Positions 8,528 through 16,639 of a stretch of DNA of 64,000 nucleotides are shown piece after piece. The notes under the pieces are model-generated. The model was not told the origin of the DNA and did no database searches. It worked only from the letters and a program-made list of their open reading frames with translations. Origin of the DNA: Hyphomicrobiales bacterium (lineage in GTDB: Bacteria; Pseudomonadota; Alphaproteobacteria; Rhizobiales; Xanthobacteraceae); assembly GCA_016185205.1 (NCBI GenBank), contig JACPOA010000020.1, positions 1 through 64,000 on the forward strand, given 5' to 3'. How positions within the stretch are numbered: position 1 is the first letter of the stretch; each line of letters starts with the position of its first letter. Position numbers and translations under genes: made by a program.

Positions 8528-9538
8528 TTATCCGATGCGCGCCTTCAAGCGCTTGATGACGTTGGGAATGGTCTCGCCTTCGGCGCGCGCGGCAAATGTG
8601 AGGGCCATGCGGTGCTTGAGCACGGGCTCGGCCAGTTCGAGCACGTCGTCGACCGAGGGCGCGAAGCGGTTGTCGAGCAAGGCGCGGGCGCGCACCGCCA
8701 GCATCAAGGCCTGGCTGGCGCGTGGGCCGGGGCCCCAGGAGATCAGCCTGCCGAGGTCGCCGGCTTCCGGGCCGGGGCGCGCCGAGCGCACTAGCGCGAG
8801 GATCGCGTCGACCACCGACTCGCCGACCGGCAGGCGGCGCACCAGCCGCTGCGCCGAGAGCAGGTCTTCCGAGGTCATCGCCGGCTTGGCACGCGTTTCT
8901 TCGGCGCCGGTGGTGTCGAACAGGATTTTGCGCTCGGCGGCTTCGTCGGGATAGTCGACGTCGACTTCCATCAGGAAGCGGTCGAGCTGCGCTTCGGGCA
9001 GCGGATAGGTGCCTTCCTGCTCGAGCGGATTTTGCGTCGCCAGCACGTGGAACGGCTTGGGCAGATCGTGGCGGGCGCCGGCAACCGTCACATGTTGTTC
9101 CTGCATCGCCTGTAGAAGAGCAGATTGGGTGCGCGGCGAGGCGCGGTTGATCTCGTCGGCCATCAGCAATTGCGCGAACACCGGGCCGGCGATGAAGCGG
9201 AAGCTGCGCTTGCCGCCCGGGGTTTCTTCCAGAACCTCGGTGCCGAGGATGTCGGACGGCATCAAATCGGGTGTGAATTGCACGCGCTTGGCATCCAAGC
9301 CGAGCGCGATCCCCATGGTTTCCACCAGCTTGGTCTTGGCGAGGCCAGGCACGCCGACCAGCAGGGCATGACCGCCCGACAACACGGTGACCAGGGCCCG
9401 CTCCACCACGATGTCCTGGCCAAAGATCACCGCGCCGATGGCGGCCTTGGCGGCGCGCACATGGACAGCGGTCGATTCCGCCGCGCGCACGATCATATCT
9501 TCCAGTTTTTCCAGGCTTTCGCCGCTTGAAGGCGCCAT
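8528..9538 (-). CDS. MoxR family AAA+ ATPase
   Basis: 336 aa. The Walker A variant GVPGLAKT (residues 62-69) and Walker B with sensor LLMADEINRASPRTQSALL (about 124-142) are the standard MoxR motifs, and the C-terminal lid ends in RAEGETIPNVIKRLKARI. MoxR ATPases act as chaperones that mature partner proteins, often vWA/DUF58 proteins as found downstream here. It is the first gene of a five-gene minus-strand operon; its promoter must lie in the 190-bp divergent interval to the DUF1285 gene. Confidence 0.95.
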   Translation of the reverse strand: MAPSSGESLEKLEDMIVRAAESTAVHVRAAKAAIGAVIFGQDIVVERALVTVLSGGHALLVGVPGLAKTKLVETMGIALGLDAKRVQFTPDLMPSDILGTEVLEETPGGKRSFRFIAGPVFAQLLMADEINRASPRTQSALLQAMQEQHVTVAGARHDLPKPFHVLATQNPLEQEGTYPLPEAQLDRFLMEVDVDYPDEAAERKILFDTTGAEETRAKPAMTSEDLLSAQRLVRRLPVGESVVDAILALVRSARPGPEAGDLGRLISWGPGPRASQALMLAVRARALLDNRFAPSVDDVLELAEPVLKHRMALTFAARAEGETIPNVIKRLKARIG

Positions 9539-9728
9539 GAGCTTTGTTCCTTTTTTCGGGCGCTTTAGCCCCGCCTAGGGCTATGCAACAAACGCACCAC
9601 AGGCGATTTTGCTGCGTGAATTCAGCCGAATCTGCCTCAATCTGCGGCCAAGCTTACGCTATCTTCCCCCGCCTGGTGGGTTGAGTCACAAAGTTGCGAA
9701 CAGGCGCGGTCGGCGACCTGAATAACGA

Positions 9729-10316
9729 ATGGAAACAATGGCGAAGGCAGGGCAGGGCAGTTTGGAGGGCATCGCGGCGGCGCTGCCGAAGAAGGGCTTG
9801 CCGCCGGTGGAGCAGTGGAATCCGCCGTTTTGCGGCGATATCGACATGCGGATCGCCGCCGACGGCACCTGGTTCTACCAGAAAACCCCGATCGGGCGCC
9901 CGGCTTTGGTCCGCCTGTTCGCCTCGGTCTTGAAGCGCGAGGGCGACAAATATTTCCTGGTCACCCCTGTGGAGAAGGTCGGTTTAATCGTCGAAGAAGT
10001 GCCGTTCCTCGCCGTCGAGCTTAAGGTTGCGCACGATGCTCGGGGCCAGGTGCTCGCCTTCCGCACCAATACGGACGACTGGGTCGAGGCCGGTCCCGGC
10101 CATGCGCTGCGCTTTGCGCCGGCGGCGAGCGGGGGCCTCAAGCCCTATCTGCATGTCCGCCGCGAACTGTGGGCCAAGGTGACGCGTACGCTGTTCTACG
10201 ATCTGGTCGAGCTCGGCGAGGAGCGCGTGGTCGACGGCACCGCTAAGTTCGGCGTCGCCTCGGGCGGCGAGTTTTACGCCATGGCGGACGCCAGCGCGAT
10301 GCGGGAGTTTGCCTGA
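9729..10316 (+). CDS. DUF1285 domain-containing protein
   Basis: 195 aa. The conserved DUF1285 features are the WNPPFCGDIDMRIAADGTWFYQKTPIGRPALVRLFASVL block (residues about 29-67), then DKYFLVTPVEKVGL and VPFLAVEL. The family is of unknown function and is widespread in proteobacteria. It begins a plus-strand operon: its TGA shares one base with the ATG of the Nudix hydrolase (TGATG). An alternative ATG lies 9 nt downstream (MAKAGQ). Confidence 0.9.
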   Translation: METMAKAGQGSLEGIAAALPKKGLPPVEQWNPPFCGDIDMRIAADGTWFYQKTPIGRPALVRLFASVLKREGDKYFLVTPVEKVGLIVEEVPFLAVELKVAHDARGQVLAFRTNTDDWVEAGPGHALRFAPAASGGLKPYLHVRRELWAKVTRTLFYDLVELGEERVVDGTAKFGVASGGEFYAMADASAMREFA

Positions 10317-10966
10317 TGGACGTTGTGGAGACCCTGTCGGCCACCGAATTTTTCGCGCGCGCGCGGGCCCGCCTCACACTCGATGTGCCGGCCGGCTTGA
10401 CCGACGCCAGCATCACGCCCCAGCGCGGCGACCACGACGCCGATCCGGTGATGCAGAGAGTTGCCGAGGTGCGGCCGATCCGCCCGGCGGCGGTGCTGGT
10501 GCCGGTGGTCGATCATGCCGAGCCGACCGTGCTGCTGACGCAGCGCTCGGCGCATCTGCCCGATCATGCCGGGCAGGTGTCGTTTCCCGGCGGCAAGATC
10601 GACAAGAGCGATGCGCACCCGCTCGACTCGGCGCTGCGCGAGGCGGAGGAGGAGATCGGCCTCGACCGCGGCCACGTCGAGCCGCTCGGCTATCTCGATC
10701 TCTATTTGACCACGCTCGGCTATCGCATCGTGCCGGTGATCGCGCGCATCACACCGGGCTTTGCGCTCACGCTTAACACCAGCGAGGTCGACGCCACCTT
10801 CGAAGTGCCGCTCGCCTTCCTGATGGACCAGAACAACGTGCAGCGCCATTCGCGCGACTGGCAGGGCATGACGCGGCACTACTATGCGATCACCTTCGGC
10901 GAGCGCTACATTTGGGGCGTCACGGCGGGTATACTGCGCAATCTGCATGAACGGATTTACAAATGA
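10316..10966 (+). CDS. CoA pyrophosphatase (Nudix hydrolase)
   Basis: 216 aa. The Nudix box runs from PGGKIDKSD (about residue 91) to ALREAEEEIGL (106-116), with the REAEEE metal-binding core, preceded by the UPF0035-type segment LLTQRSAHLPDHAGQVSFPGG typical of CoA-diphosphatases (NudL/YeaB). It would hydrolyse CoA and oxidised CoA to 4'-phosphopantetheine and 3',5'-ADP. It sits between DUF1285 and DUF6111 genes with overlaps on both sides, the usual order in this bacterial order. Confidence 0.93.
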   Translation: MDVVETLSATEFFARARARLTLDVPAGLTDASITPQRGDHDADPVMQRVAEVRPIRPAAVLVPVVDHAEPTVLLTQRSAHLPDHAGQVSFPGGKIDKSDAHPLDSALREAEEEIGLDRGHVEPLGYLDLYLTTLGYRIVPVIARITPGFALTLNTSEVDATFEVPLAFLMDQNNVQRHSRDWQGMTRHYYAITFGERYIWGVTAGILRNLHERIYK

Positions 10967-11226
10967 TCCGACCGCTCGCCACCGAGATCATCCTGTTCCT
11001 GCTGCCGTTCGTGCTGTACGGCGTGTTCCTGTGGGCGACCAAGGCCGGTGTCATGCATCCGGACTCCTGGCCGCTGACGCGCGTCGCCTGGCTAGTGATC
11101 GTGGCGCTCGCGCTGATGGTCGGCAGCTTCATCTATTTCGCCAATTACAGTGGCGCGCCGGTCGGCACGACCTATGTGCCGGCGCATATGGAAAACGGCA
11201 AATTCGTGCCGGGGCAGACCAAGTGA
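10963..11226 (+). CDS. DUF6111 family small membrane protein
   Basis: 87 aa with two predicted membrane helices (about residues 7-26 and 43-62) and a short tail (VGTTYVPAHMENGKFVPGQ) typical of the DUF6111 family of Hyphomicrobiales. The start overlaps the Nudix stop by ATGA. Function unknown; conserved position suggests co-expression with the CoA pyrophosphatase and the CCA-adding enzyme downstream. Confidence 0.85.
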   Translation: MIRPLATEIILFLLPFVLYGVFLWATKAGVMHPDSWPLTRVAWLVIVALALMVGSFIYFANYSGAPVGTTYVPAHMENGKFVPGQTK

Positions 11227-11259
11227 GACGTGATCGATGAGCCGCGCCACAAAACGCGC

Positions 11260-11358
11260 CGTCACCCTGAGGTGCGAGGGGCGCAAGCCCCGAGCCTCGA
11301 AGGGCGACGGCGCCGTCATCCTTCGAGGGCGGCCTTCGGCCGCCACCTCAGGATGACG
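11260..11358. repeat. Double palindromic intergenic repeat abutting the CCA-enzyme start
   Basis: The outer arms are CGTCACCCTGAGGTG (11260-11274) and CACCTCAGGATGACG (11344-11358), one mismatch. The inner arms CCTCGAAGG and CCTTCGAGG flank a GACGGCGCCGTC centre. The CGTCATCCTGAGGTGCGAG / CCTCGAAGGATGACG pattern is a very common intergenic palindrome in Bradyrhizobium and relatives. The right end includes the ATG (11353) assigned to the next gene. Confidence 0.85.
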
Positions 11359-12870
11359 GCAGAGCGCACCACCGGCGCGACCGACCGTAGCCTGCGCGAC
11401 GCGGCATGGCTGAGCGCGGGCGCGTTGCCACGTCTGCTTGAGGTGCTCGACCGCGACGGCGAGCAAGCGCGCGTGGTCGGCGGCGCGGTGCGCAATGCGC
11501 TCATCGATATGCCCATCCACGAGATCGACGTCGCCACCACCGCGGTCCCAGAGGAGGTGGTGCGGCGCGTGACGGCGGCCGGCTTCAAGCCGGTGCCGAC
11601 CGGCATCGCGCACGGCACCATCACCGTGGTGATCGACAAGCATCCGTTCGAGGTCACCACGCTGCGTCAGGACGTGGAGACCTATGGCCGCCACGCCAAG
11701 GTCGCCTTCGGCCGCGACTGGCAGGCGGATGCCGAGCGGCGCGATTTCACCATCAACGCGCTGTCGGTGACGCGCGACGGCGCGGTCTACGATTATGTCG
11801 GCGGCCTCGCCGATCTGGCGGCGCGCCGCGTGCGCTTCATCGGCGATCCACATAAGCGCATTGCTGAGGACTATCTGCGCATCCTGCGGTTTTTCCGTTT
11901 TCACGCCGCCTACGGCAGCAGCGATCATCCGGATGCGGCGGGGCTCTCCGCCTGCATTGCCGGCCGCGACGGGCTCGAGCAGCTCTCGCGCGAGCGCGTG
12001 CGCATGGAAATGATGAAACTGGTGGTCGCGCCGCACGCGGTTCCGACCCTCATCGCCATGACCGATGCCGGCCTGGCGCTGCGCATGCTCGGCGGCGTGA
12101 GCTATCTCGCCTCGTTCGAGAACATGGCGAAAGTGGAGGTGGCGATCGGGCAGGCAGCCGATCCGGTGCGCCGGCTCGGCGCGCTCAGTGTCATGGTCGC
12201 CGAGGATGCCGAGCGCCTGTGGCAGAAGCTGCGGCTGTTCAACACCGAACATGAGCGGCTGGCGTCGATGGCGGAGGGCTGGCGACGGATATCGCCGAGC
12301 TTCGGTGAGCCGGCTGCGCGCGCGCTGCTCTATCGCCTGGGCCCGCAGCAATTCACCGATCACGCGCTGCTCGGCTGGGCGCGCTCACAAGCCAGCGCCA
12401 ATGATAGCGGCTGGTTGCGGCTTGCGACTTTGCCGCAGCGCTTTACTGCGCCGGTGTTCCCGCTCAAGGCGGCGGACTTCATCAAGCGCGGCGTTGCCAA
12501 GGGGCCGGAACTCGGCGCCGCGTTGGCCGCCGCCGAGAAGGCCTGGATCGCGGCGGAGTTTCCGAGCGAGGCGAAAGCGCTTGGCGTTATCGCAGACAGC
12601 GCGGCGCATGGGGCGATGTTAAGAACCACACGTTATTTCGAGGAACAAGTGCTGCGAAAACGCCCTTATCTCAAACGTGAATGGTGCCACATAGTGCTCG
12701 CGGCCCCGGTTCGGCGCGAGAGCCAAACGGACGGTCGGATTCGCTTTTGGGGTAGGATTGTGCCAGGGAATGAAGATCGACCGCGATTCCTCCGCGTCGT
12801 TACATTGGAAGATGGCGTGACGATCCATAACGCGTTCTTCGACCGAAATTTTCGGGAGGAGCAGACATGA
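11353..12870 (+). CDS. cca: CCA tRNA nucleotidyltransferase with extra C-terminal domain
   Basis: 505 aa from ATG 11353; the frame stays open upstream to 11230 only through the repeat, so the later start is preferred. Residues about 20-150 hold the class II nucleotidyltransferase head: VVGGAVRNALID, HEIDVATTAVPEEV, RRDFTINALSV and GDPHKRIAEDYLRILRFFRF. The enzyme adds or repairs tRNA 3' CCA. Normal length in relatives is about 415-425 aa; here about 84 residues follow (from MLRTTRYFEEQVLRKRP, around residue 422) that look like a separate small protein, ending FDRNFREEQT. The stop overlaps the DUF2283 gene (ATGA). No good ribosome site precedes the internal ATG at 12616, so this reads as a true fusion unless a sequencing error removed a stop. 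Confidence 0.9.
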   Translation: MTAERTTGATDRSLRDAAWLSAGALPRLLEVLDRDGEQARVVGGAVRNALIDMPIHEIDVATTAVPEEVVRRVTAAGFKPVPTGIAHGTITVVIDKHPFEVTTLRQDVETYGRHAKVAFGRDWQADAERRDFTINALSVTRDGAVYDYVGGLADLAARRVRFIGDPHKRIAEDYLRILRFFRFHAAYGSSDHPDAAGLSACIAGRDGLEQLSRERVRMEMMKLVVAPHAVPTLIAMTDAGLALRMLGGVSYLASFENMAKVEVAIGQAADPVRRLGALSVMVAEDAERLWQKLRLFNTEHERLASMAEGWRRISPSFGEPAARALLYRLGPQQFTDHALLGWARSQASANDSGWLRLATLPQRFTAPVFPLKAADFIKRGVAKGPELGAALAAAEKAWIAAEFPSEAKALGVIADSAAHGAMLRTTRYFEEQVLRKRPYLKREWCHIVLAAPVRRESQTDGRIRFWGRIVPGNEDRPRFLRVVTLEDGVTIHNAFFDRNFREEQT

Positions 12871-13079
12871 AACTTCACTATTATCCGGACACGGACAGCC
12901 TCTACATCGAGTTGAAGAGCACGCCCGGCATTGAAGCGCGTGAGATTGTCGATGGCTTGGTCGTCGATCTCGATGCAAATGGCGACGTGGTCGGCTTTGA
13001 TATCGACCATGCGTCTCGCAAGCTCGACTTATCGAGGGTCGAGACAATAGCCTTGCCATCGGCGACTGCCGCCGAGTAA
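12867..13079 (+). CDS. DUF2283 domain-containing small protein
   Basis: 70 aa covering the whole DUF2283 family: MKLHYYPDTDSLYIEL at the start, then REIVDGLVVDLDANGDVVGFDIDHAS. DUF2283 proteins are often encoded after a small basic partner and are suspected antitoxin-like proteins. Here the partner equivalent is the C-terminal domain fused to the CCA-adding enzyme, and the two frames overlap by ATGA, preserving the usual coupling. Role is inferred only from that arrangement. Confidence 0.85.
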   Translation: MKLHYYPDTDSLYIELKSTPGIEAREIVDGLVVDLDANGDVVGFDIDHASRKLDLSRVETIALPSATAAE

Positions 13080-13173
13080 CGCCCTTCCATGCTGGCGGCC
13101 GATACGGCGGCGACTTAGCAGCCAGCGTGACGGTGTCGGCGCGGCCGGATATACTGCCGCAAGCGGGAATCAC

Positions 13174-13707
13174 ATGCGCAATTTCTGGCGCGGCATCGCG
13201 ATCTTTTTGCTAGGCGGCGTGCTCGGCACCGGCTTCGGTGTCGCGCTCGGATTCTTTTTCTTTCCGTTCGTGTTTCCGCCGCCGCCGGCCATGGAACAGC
13301 TAACCCAAGCCGACGTCGCAGGACCCGCGCCGCGCGTCGAAGCAAAGCAGGCCGCTGCAGCGGCGGTCGCGACCGGCACCTTCATCCACGCCAACCCGTC
13401 CGATCCGGTGCACTGGGGACGCGGCAAGGTCAGCGTCTATGAGCGCACCGTCTTCCTGGAGCCCGACTTCGAAGTGGGCCCGGGGCCGGCGTTCCACGTC
13501 TATCTGGTGCCGAACGCCAATATCCGCGCAGCTGCGGCGGTGAAGGATTCGATGTTCATCGACCTCGGCGGCTTGCGCGCGTTCAAGGGCAGCCAGCGCT
13601 ATGCGATTCCCGCCGGCGTCGACCTGAAGAACTATCCGAGCGTGGTGATCTGGTGCGAGCGTTTCAGCGTATTGATCTCGCCGGCCGATCTCACCCCCAC
13701 GCGCTGA
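13174..13707 (+). CDS. DM13 domain membrane-anchored protein
   Basis: 177 aa. One N-terminal membrane helix (about 7-34, glycine- and phenylalanine-rich) anchors a periplasmic domain. Residues about 68-172 match DM13/electron-transfer-DM13: GTFIHANPSDPVHWGRGKVSVYE, then FHVYLVPNANI, GLRAFKGSQRYAIPAGVDLKNYPSVVIWCERFSVLIS with a conserved WC pair. The domain may bind a redox cofactor in other organisms. Its TGA is directly followed by the ATG of the TauE gene, indicating an operon. Confidence 0.87.
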   Translation: MRNFWRGIAIFLLGGVLGTGFGVALGFFFFPFVFPPPPAMEQLTQADVAGPAPRVEAKQAAAAAVATGTFIHANPSDPVHWGRGKVSVYERTVFLEPDFEVGPGPAFHVYLVPNANIRAAAAVKDSMFIDLGGLRAFKGSQRYAIPAGVDLKNYPSVVIWCERFSVLISPADLTPTR

Positions 13708-14466
13708 ATGCAAATTCTTGCCGGCTTTGCCGACATTTCGCTCTGGCAGCTCGCGCTGGTGGCCGGCGTGGCGCTGTTCGCCTCCATCGTCGGCGGCGTG
13801 TCGGGCTATGGCACCGGCGCGCTGATGCCGCTGGTGCTGGTGCCGCTAGTGGGGGCCGAGCCGGTGGTGCCGATCATCGCGATCTCGGCGCTGTTCACCA
13901 ATTCGAGCCGCGTCACCGCCTTCCTGCGCTACGCCGACTGGCGGCGCGCCGGCATCGTGCTGGTCGCAGCCGGGCCGACCTGCGTGCTGGGCGCCTGGGG
14001 TTATACGCATCTGAGCGGCGCCGGCGCCGCGCTGGTGATCGGCGCCATGCTCATCCTCAGCGTGCCGCTGCGCCGCCTGCTCAAACATCACGGCGTGAAA
14101 TTCGGCGACGGCGGGCTGGCGCTCGGTTCGCTCGGCTATGGCGTGGTGGTCGGCGGCACCGCCGGATCGGGCGTGATTCTGCTCTCGCTGCTGATGGCGG
14201 CGGGTGTCGAAGGCGTCGGCGTCATCGCCACCGACGCGGCGATCTCGATCGTCATCGGCGTGGTGAAGACGTCCGTGTTCGGGTTCTCCGGCGTGCTCAC
14301 GGCGCAGGTGGTCGCCATCGCGCTGCTGATCGGCATCGTCGCGCTGCCGGGCGCATTCCTCGCCAAAGCCTTCGTCGAGCGCATGCCGGTCCATGTGCAC
14401 ACCGCGATCCTTGACGCCGTGGTACTGCTGGGCGGTGTGTTTTTGGTCTACGGCGCGTTTCGCTAA
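13708..14466 (+). CDS. Sulfite exporter TauE/SafE family permease
   Basis: 252 aa, mostly hydrophobic, with about eight membrane segments and the internal duplication typical of TauE/SafE proteins (GGVSGYGTGALMPLVLVPLVGAEPVVPIIAISALFTNSSR in the first half, GTAGSGVILLSLLMAAGVEGVGVIATDA in the second). These export sulfite, sulfonates or related organic anions. Substrate is unknown. Coupled to the DM13 gene with no gap and convergent with hemF, whose stop lies 5 bp away. Confidence 0.88.
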   Translation: MQILAGFADISLWQLALVAGVALFASIVGGVSGYGTGALMPLVLVPLVGAEPVVPIIAISALFTNSSRVTAFLRYADWRRAGIVLVAAGPTCVLGAWGYTHLSGAGAALVIGAMLILSVPLRRLLKHHGVKFGDGGLALGSLGYGVVVGGTAGSGVILLSLLMAAGVEGVGVIATDAAISIVIGVVKTSVFGFSGVLTAQVVAIALLIGIVALPGAFLAKAFVERMPVHVHTAILDAVVLLGGVFLVYGAFR

Positions 14467-14470
14467 AGGC

Positions 14471-15370
14471 TCAAGGCCACTTCACCAGCGGCGGCATCGA
14501 GGAGAGGATCGACTCGACATTGCCGCCGGTGCGCAGGCCGAAAATAGTGCCGCGGTCGTAGAGCAGGTTGAATTCCACGTAGCGGCCGCGGCGCACCAGT
14601 TGCTCGTCGCGCTCGGCTTCGTTCCAGGGCGTCGCGAAATTTTTCGCCACCAGCTCGGGATAGATGCGGCGGAAGGCGCGGCCGACATCTTGCGTGAAGG
14701 CAAAGACCGCCTCCCAGTCGGTTTCCAGATAGTCGTAGAAAATCCCGCCGATGCCGCGCATCTCGTTGCGGTGCTTGAGGAAGAAATAATCGTCGCACCA
14801 TTTTTTGTATTTGTCATAAGGCGCGACCTGGGGGTGCGCATCGCAGGCAGCCTTCATCGCGGCATGGAAGGCGAGGGTGTCCGGATCGCTCTGCGTGCGG
14901 CGCTTGTCGAGCACCGGGGTTAGATCGGCGCCGCCGCCGAACCAGGCCTTGGCTGTCACGACAAAGCGCGTGTTCATGTGCACCGCCGGCACGTGCGGAT
15001 TTTGCGGATGCGCGATCAGCGAAATGCCGGAGGCCCAGAAGCTTGGGCTCTCGCTGGCGCCGGGAATCTCCTTGCGGAATTCCGGCGCGAATTCGCCATG
15101 CACGGTCGAGCAATGCACGCCGACCTTCTCGAACACACGCCCGCGCATCAACGACATCACGCCGCCGCCACCGGCTTGGCCGGTATGATCGGTGCGGCTC
15201 CAGGGCGTGCGCACGAAACAGCCGGGCGCGTGCGCGGCCAGCGGTGCATTGGCCGGCAGCGCAGCTTCCACGGCCTCGAACGCCGCGCAGATGTCGTCGC
15301 GCAGCGCCTCGAACCAGGCGCGGGCGCGAGTCTTGCGGGCTTCGATCGTCGTGGAATCCATTGCGCTCAT
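14471..15370 (-). CDS. hemF: Oxygen-dependent coproporphyrinogen III oxidase
   Basis: 299 aa, the normal length for HemF, which converts coproporphyrinogen III to protoporphyrinogen IX with O2. Diagnostic segments are [79 protein letters not shown] and the C-terminal [14 protein letters not shown]. It is transcribed divergently from nothing close; trmL lies 25 bp upstream on the same strand and may be co-transcribed. Confidence 0.97.
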   Translation of the reverse strand: MSAMDSTTIEARKTRARAWFEALRDDICAAFEAVEAALPANAPLAAHAPGCFVRTPWSRTDHTGQAGGGGVMSLMRGRVFEKVGVHCSTVHGEFAPEFRKEIPGASESPSFWASGISLIAHPQNPHVPAVHMNTRFVVTAKAWFGGGADLTPVLDKRRTQSDPDTLAFHAAMKAACDAHPQVAPYDKYKKWCDDYFFLKHRNEMRGIGGIFYDYLETDWEAVFAFTQDVGRAFRRIYPELVAKNFATPWNEAERDEQLVRRGRYVEFNLLYDRGTIFGLRTGGNVESILSSMPPLVKWP

Positions 15371-15395
15371 TTTTTAACCCATTGCCGCCGATATA

Positions 15396-15854
15396 TCATC
15401 GCGCAAAGCCCCCCGTCTGCCTTATCGCCTCGCCCGCCACCATTGCCACGGCCACTGCGATATTGAGCGAGCGCAAGCCTTCGCGCATCGGGATGTGGAG
15501 GCGAAAATCGGCCGCCTTATGGACGGCGTCCGGCACGCCGGCGCTCTCGCGGCCGAACAGCAGCACCTGGTCGTCGAGGAAGGCATGGTCGAGGAAACAG
15601 CGTTCGGCGCCGGTGGTCAGCAGCACCAAAGCGAGCCGCTCGCGGGCCCGCCATTCCTCGAAGCCCGCAAACGAGCCATGGCGGGTGATAGCGACCTGGT
15701 CGAGATAGTCCATGCCGGCCCGGCGGAAGGCACGGTCGGTGACCGGGAAGCCGGCCGGCTCAATGATATGGGCCTCGGCGCCTAAGCAGGCGCAAGTGCG
15801 CAGAATCGTGCCGGTATTCTGGGGAATGTCGGGTTCATAGAGGGCGATCCGCAT
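15396..15854 (-). CDS. trmL: tRNA (cytidine(34)-2'-O)-methyltransferase
   Basis: 152 aa SPOUT methyltransferase. The start at 15854 gives the family's usual beginning MRIALYEPDIPQNTGTILR. The knot region is present: LLFGRESAGVPDAVH, then IPMREGLRSLNIAVAVAMVAGEA, which binds S-adenosylmethionine. TrmL methylates the wobble nucleotide of tRNA-Leu isoacceptors. It precedes hemF by 25 bp on the same strand; the divergent petABC promoter region lies upstream. Confidence 0.94.
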   Translation of the reverse strand: MRIALYEPDIPQNTGTILRTCACLGAEAHIIEPAGFPVTDRAFRRAGMDYLDQVAITRHGSFAGFEEWRARERLALVLLTTGAERCFLDHAFLDDQVLLFGRESAGVPDAVHKAADFRLHIPMREGLRSLNIAVAVAMVAGEAIRQTGGFAR

Positions 15855-16109
15855 CGGGCCGGCCTGACGATTTGCACACAAAGGTTTGGATAAGCCGCTC
15901 TAGACGAACGATTTATGCGGCTAAAGGGCTCCGGCGCGATACTGGACTTGCGCTCTTTCCGCAAGGGTGCCAATAAAAACCGCCGATGCGCGGTCTTGCC
16001 TTTCCCAGGGTAGCCGCATGCGGTCCGCCCCGCCGCCGAGGGACCTCAAGATCCCAGGCTCCCAGCTGTGGGCGGATAATCCAAGTCACCCGGGGGAGAG
16101 GGACCAGAC

Positions 16110-16637
16110 GTGACGACCGTGTCTTCGGCGGAGCACACGCGCCGCGACTTTCTTTATATCGCCACCGGCGCCGTCGGCGCGGTGGGCGCGGCCGCGGCCT
16201 TGGTGCCGCTGATCGCGCAGATGAATCCTGACGCCTCGACCATTGCGGCGGGCGCGCCGGTCGAGATCGACCTCGCACCCATCGCCGAGGGGCAGATCAT
16301 CAAGGTGTTCTGGCGTTCCAAGCCGATCTTCATCTCCTACCGCACCAAGAAAGAGATCGAGGAGGCGCAGAAGGTCAACGTCGCCAGCCTGCCCGATCCG
16401 GAGCCCGACAGCGAGCGCGTCAAGCCGGGTCACGACCAGTGGCTGGTCGTCATCGGCATCTGCACCCATCTCGGCTGCATCCCAATCGCCCACCAGGGCG
16501 AATATGACGGCTGGTTCTGCCCGTGCCATGGCTCGGTTTACGATACCGCCGGGCGTATCCGCAAAGGCCCGGCGCCGAAGAATCTCTACCTGCCGCCCTA
16601 CCAATTCGTCTCCGACACCAAGATTCGGATCGGCTGA
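16110..16637 (+). CDS. petA: Ubiquinol-cytochrome c reductase, Rieske iron-sulfur subunit
   Basis: 175 aa from a GTG start. A twin-arginine signal ([21 protein letters not shown], residues 11-31) doubles as the membrane anchor. The Rieske 2Fe-2S ligands are CTHLGC (Cys118, His120, Cys123) and CPCHGS (Cys137, Cys139, His140). It oxidises ubiquinol in the bc1 complex. It is the first gene of petABC, 2 bp before petB. A GGGGGAGAGGGA purine-rich stretch lies 9-19 bp upstream as the ribosome site. Confidence 0.97.
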   Translation: MTTVSSAEHTRRDFLYIATGAVGAVGAAAALVPLIAQMNPDASTIAAGAPVEIDLAPIAEGQIIKVFWRSKPIFISYRTKKEIEEAQKVNVASLPDPEPDSERVKPGHDQWLVVIGICTHLGCIPIAHQGEYDGWFCPCHGSVYDTAGRIRKGPAPKNLYLPPYQFVSDTKIRIG

Positions 16638-16639
16638 TC

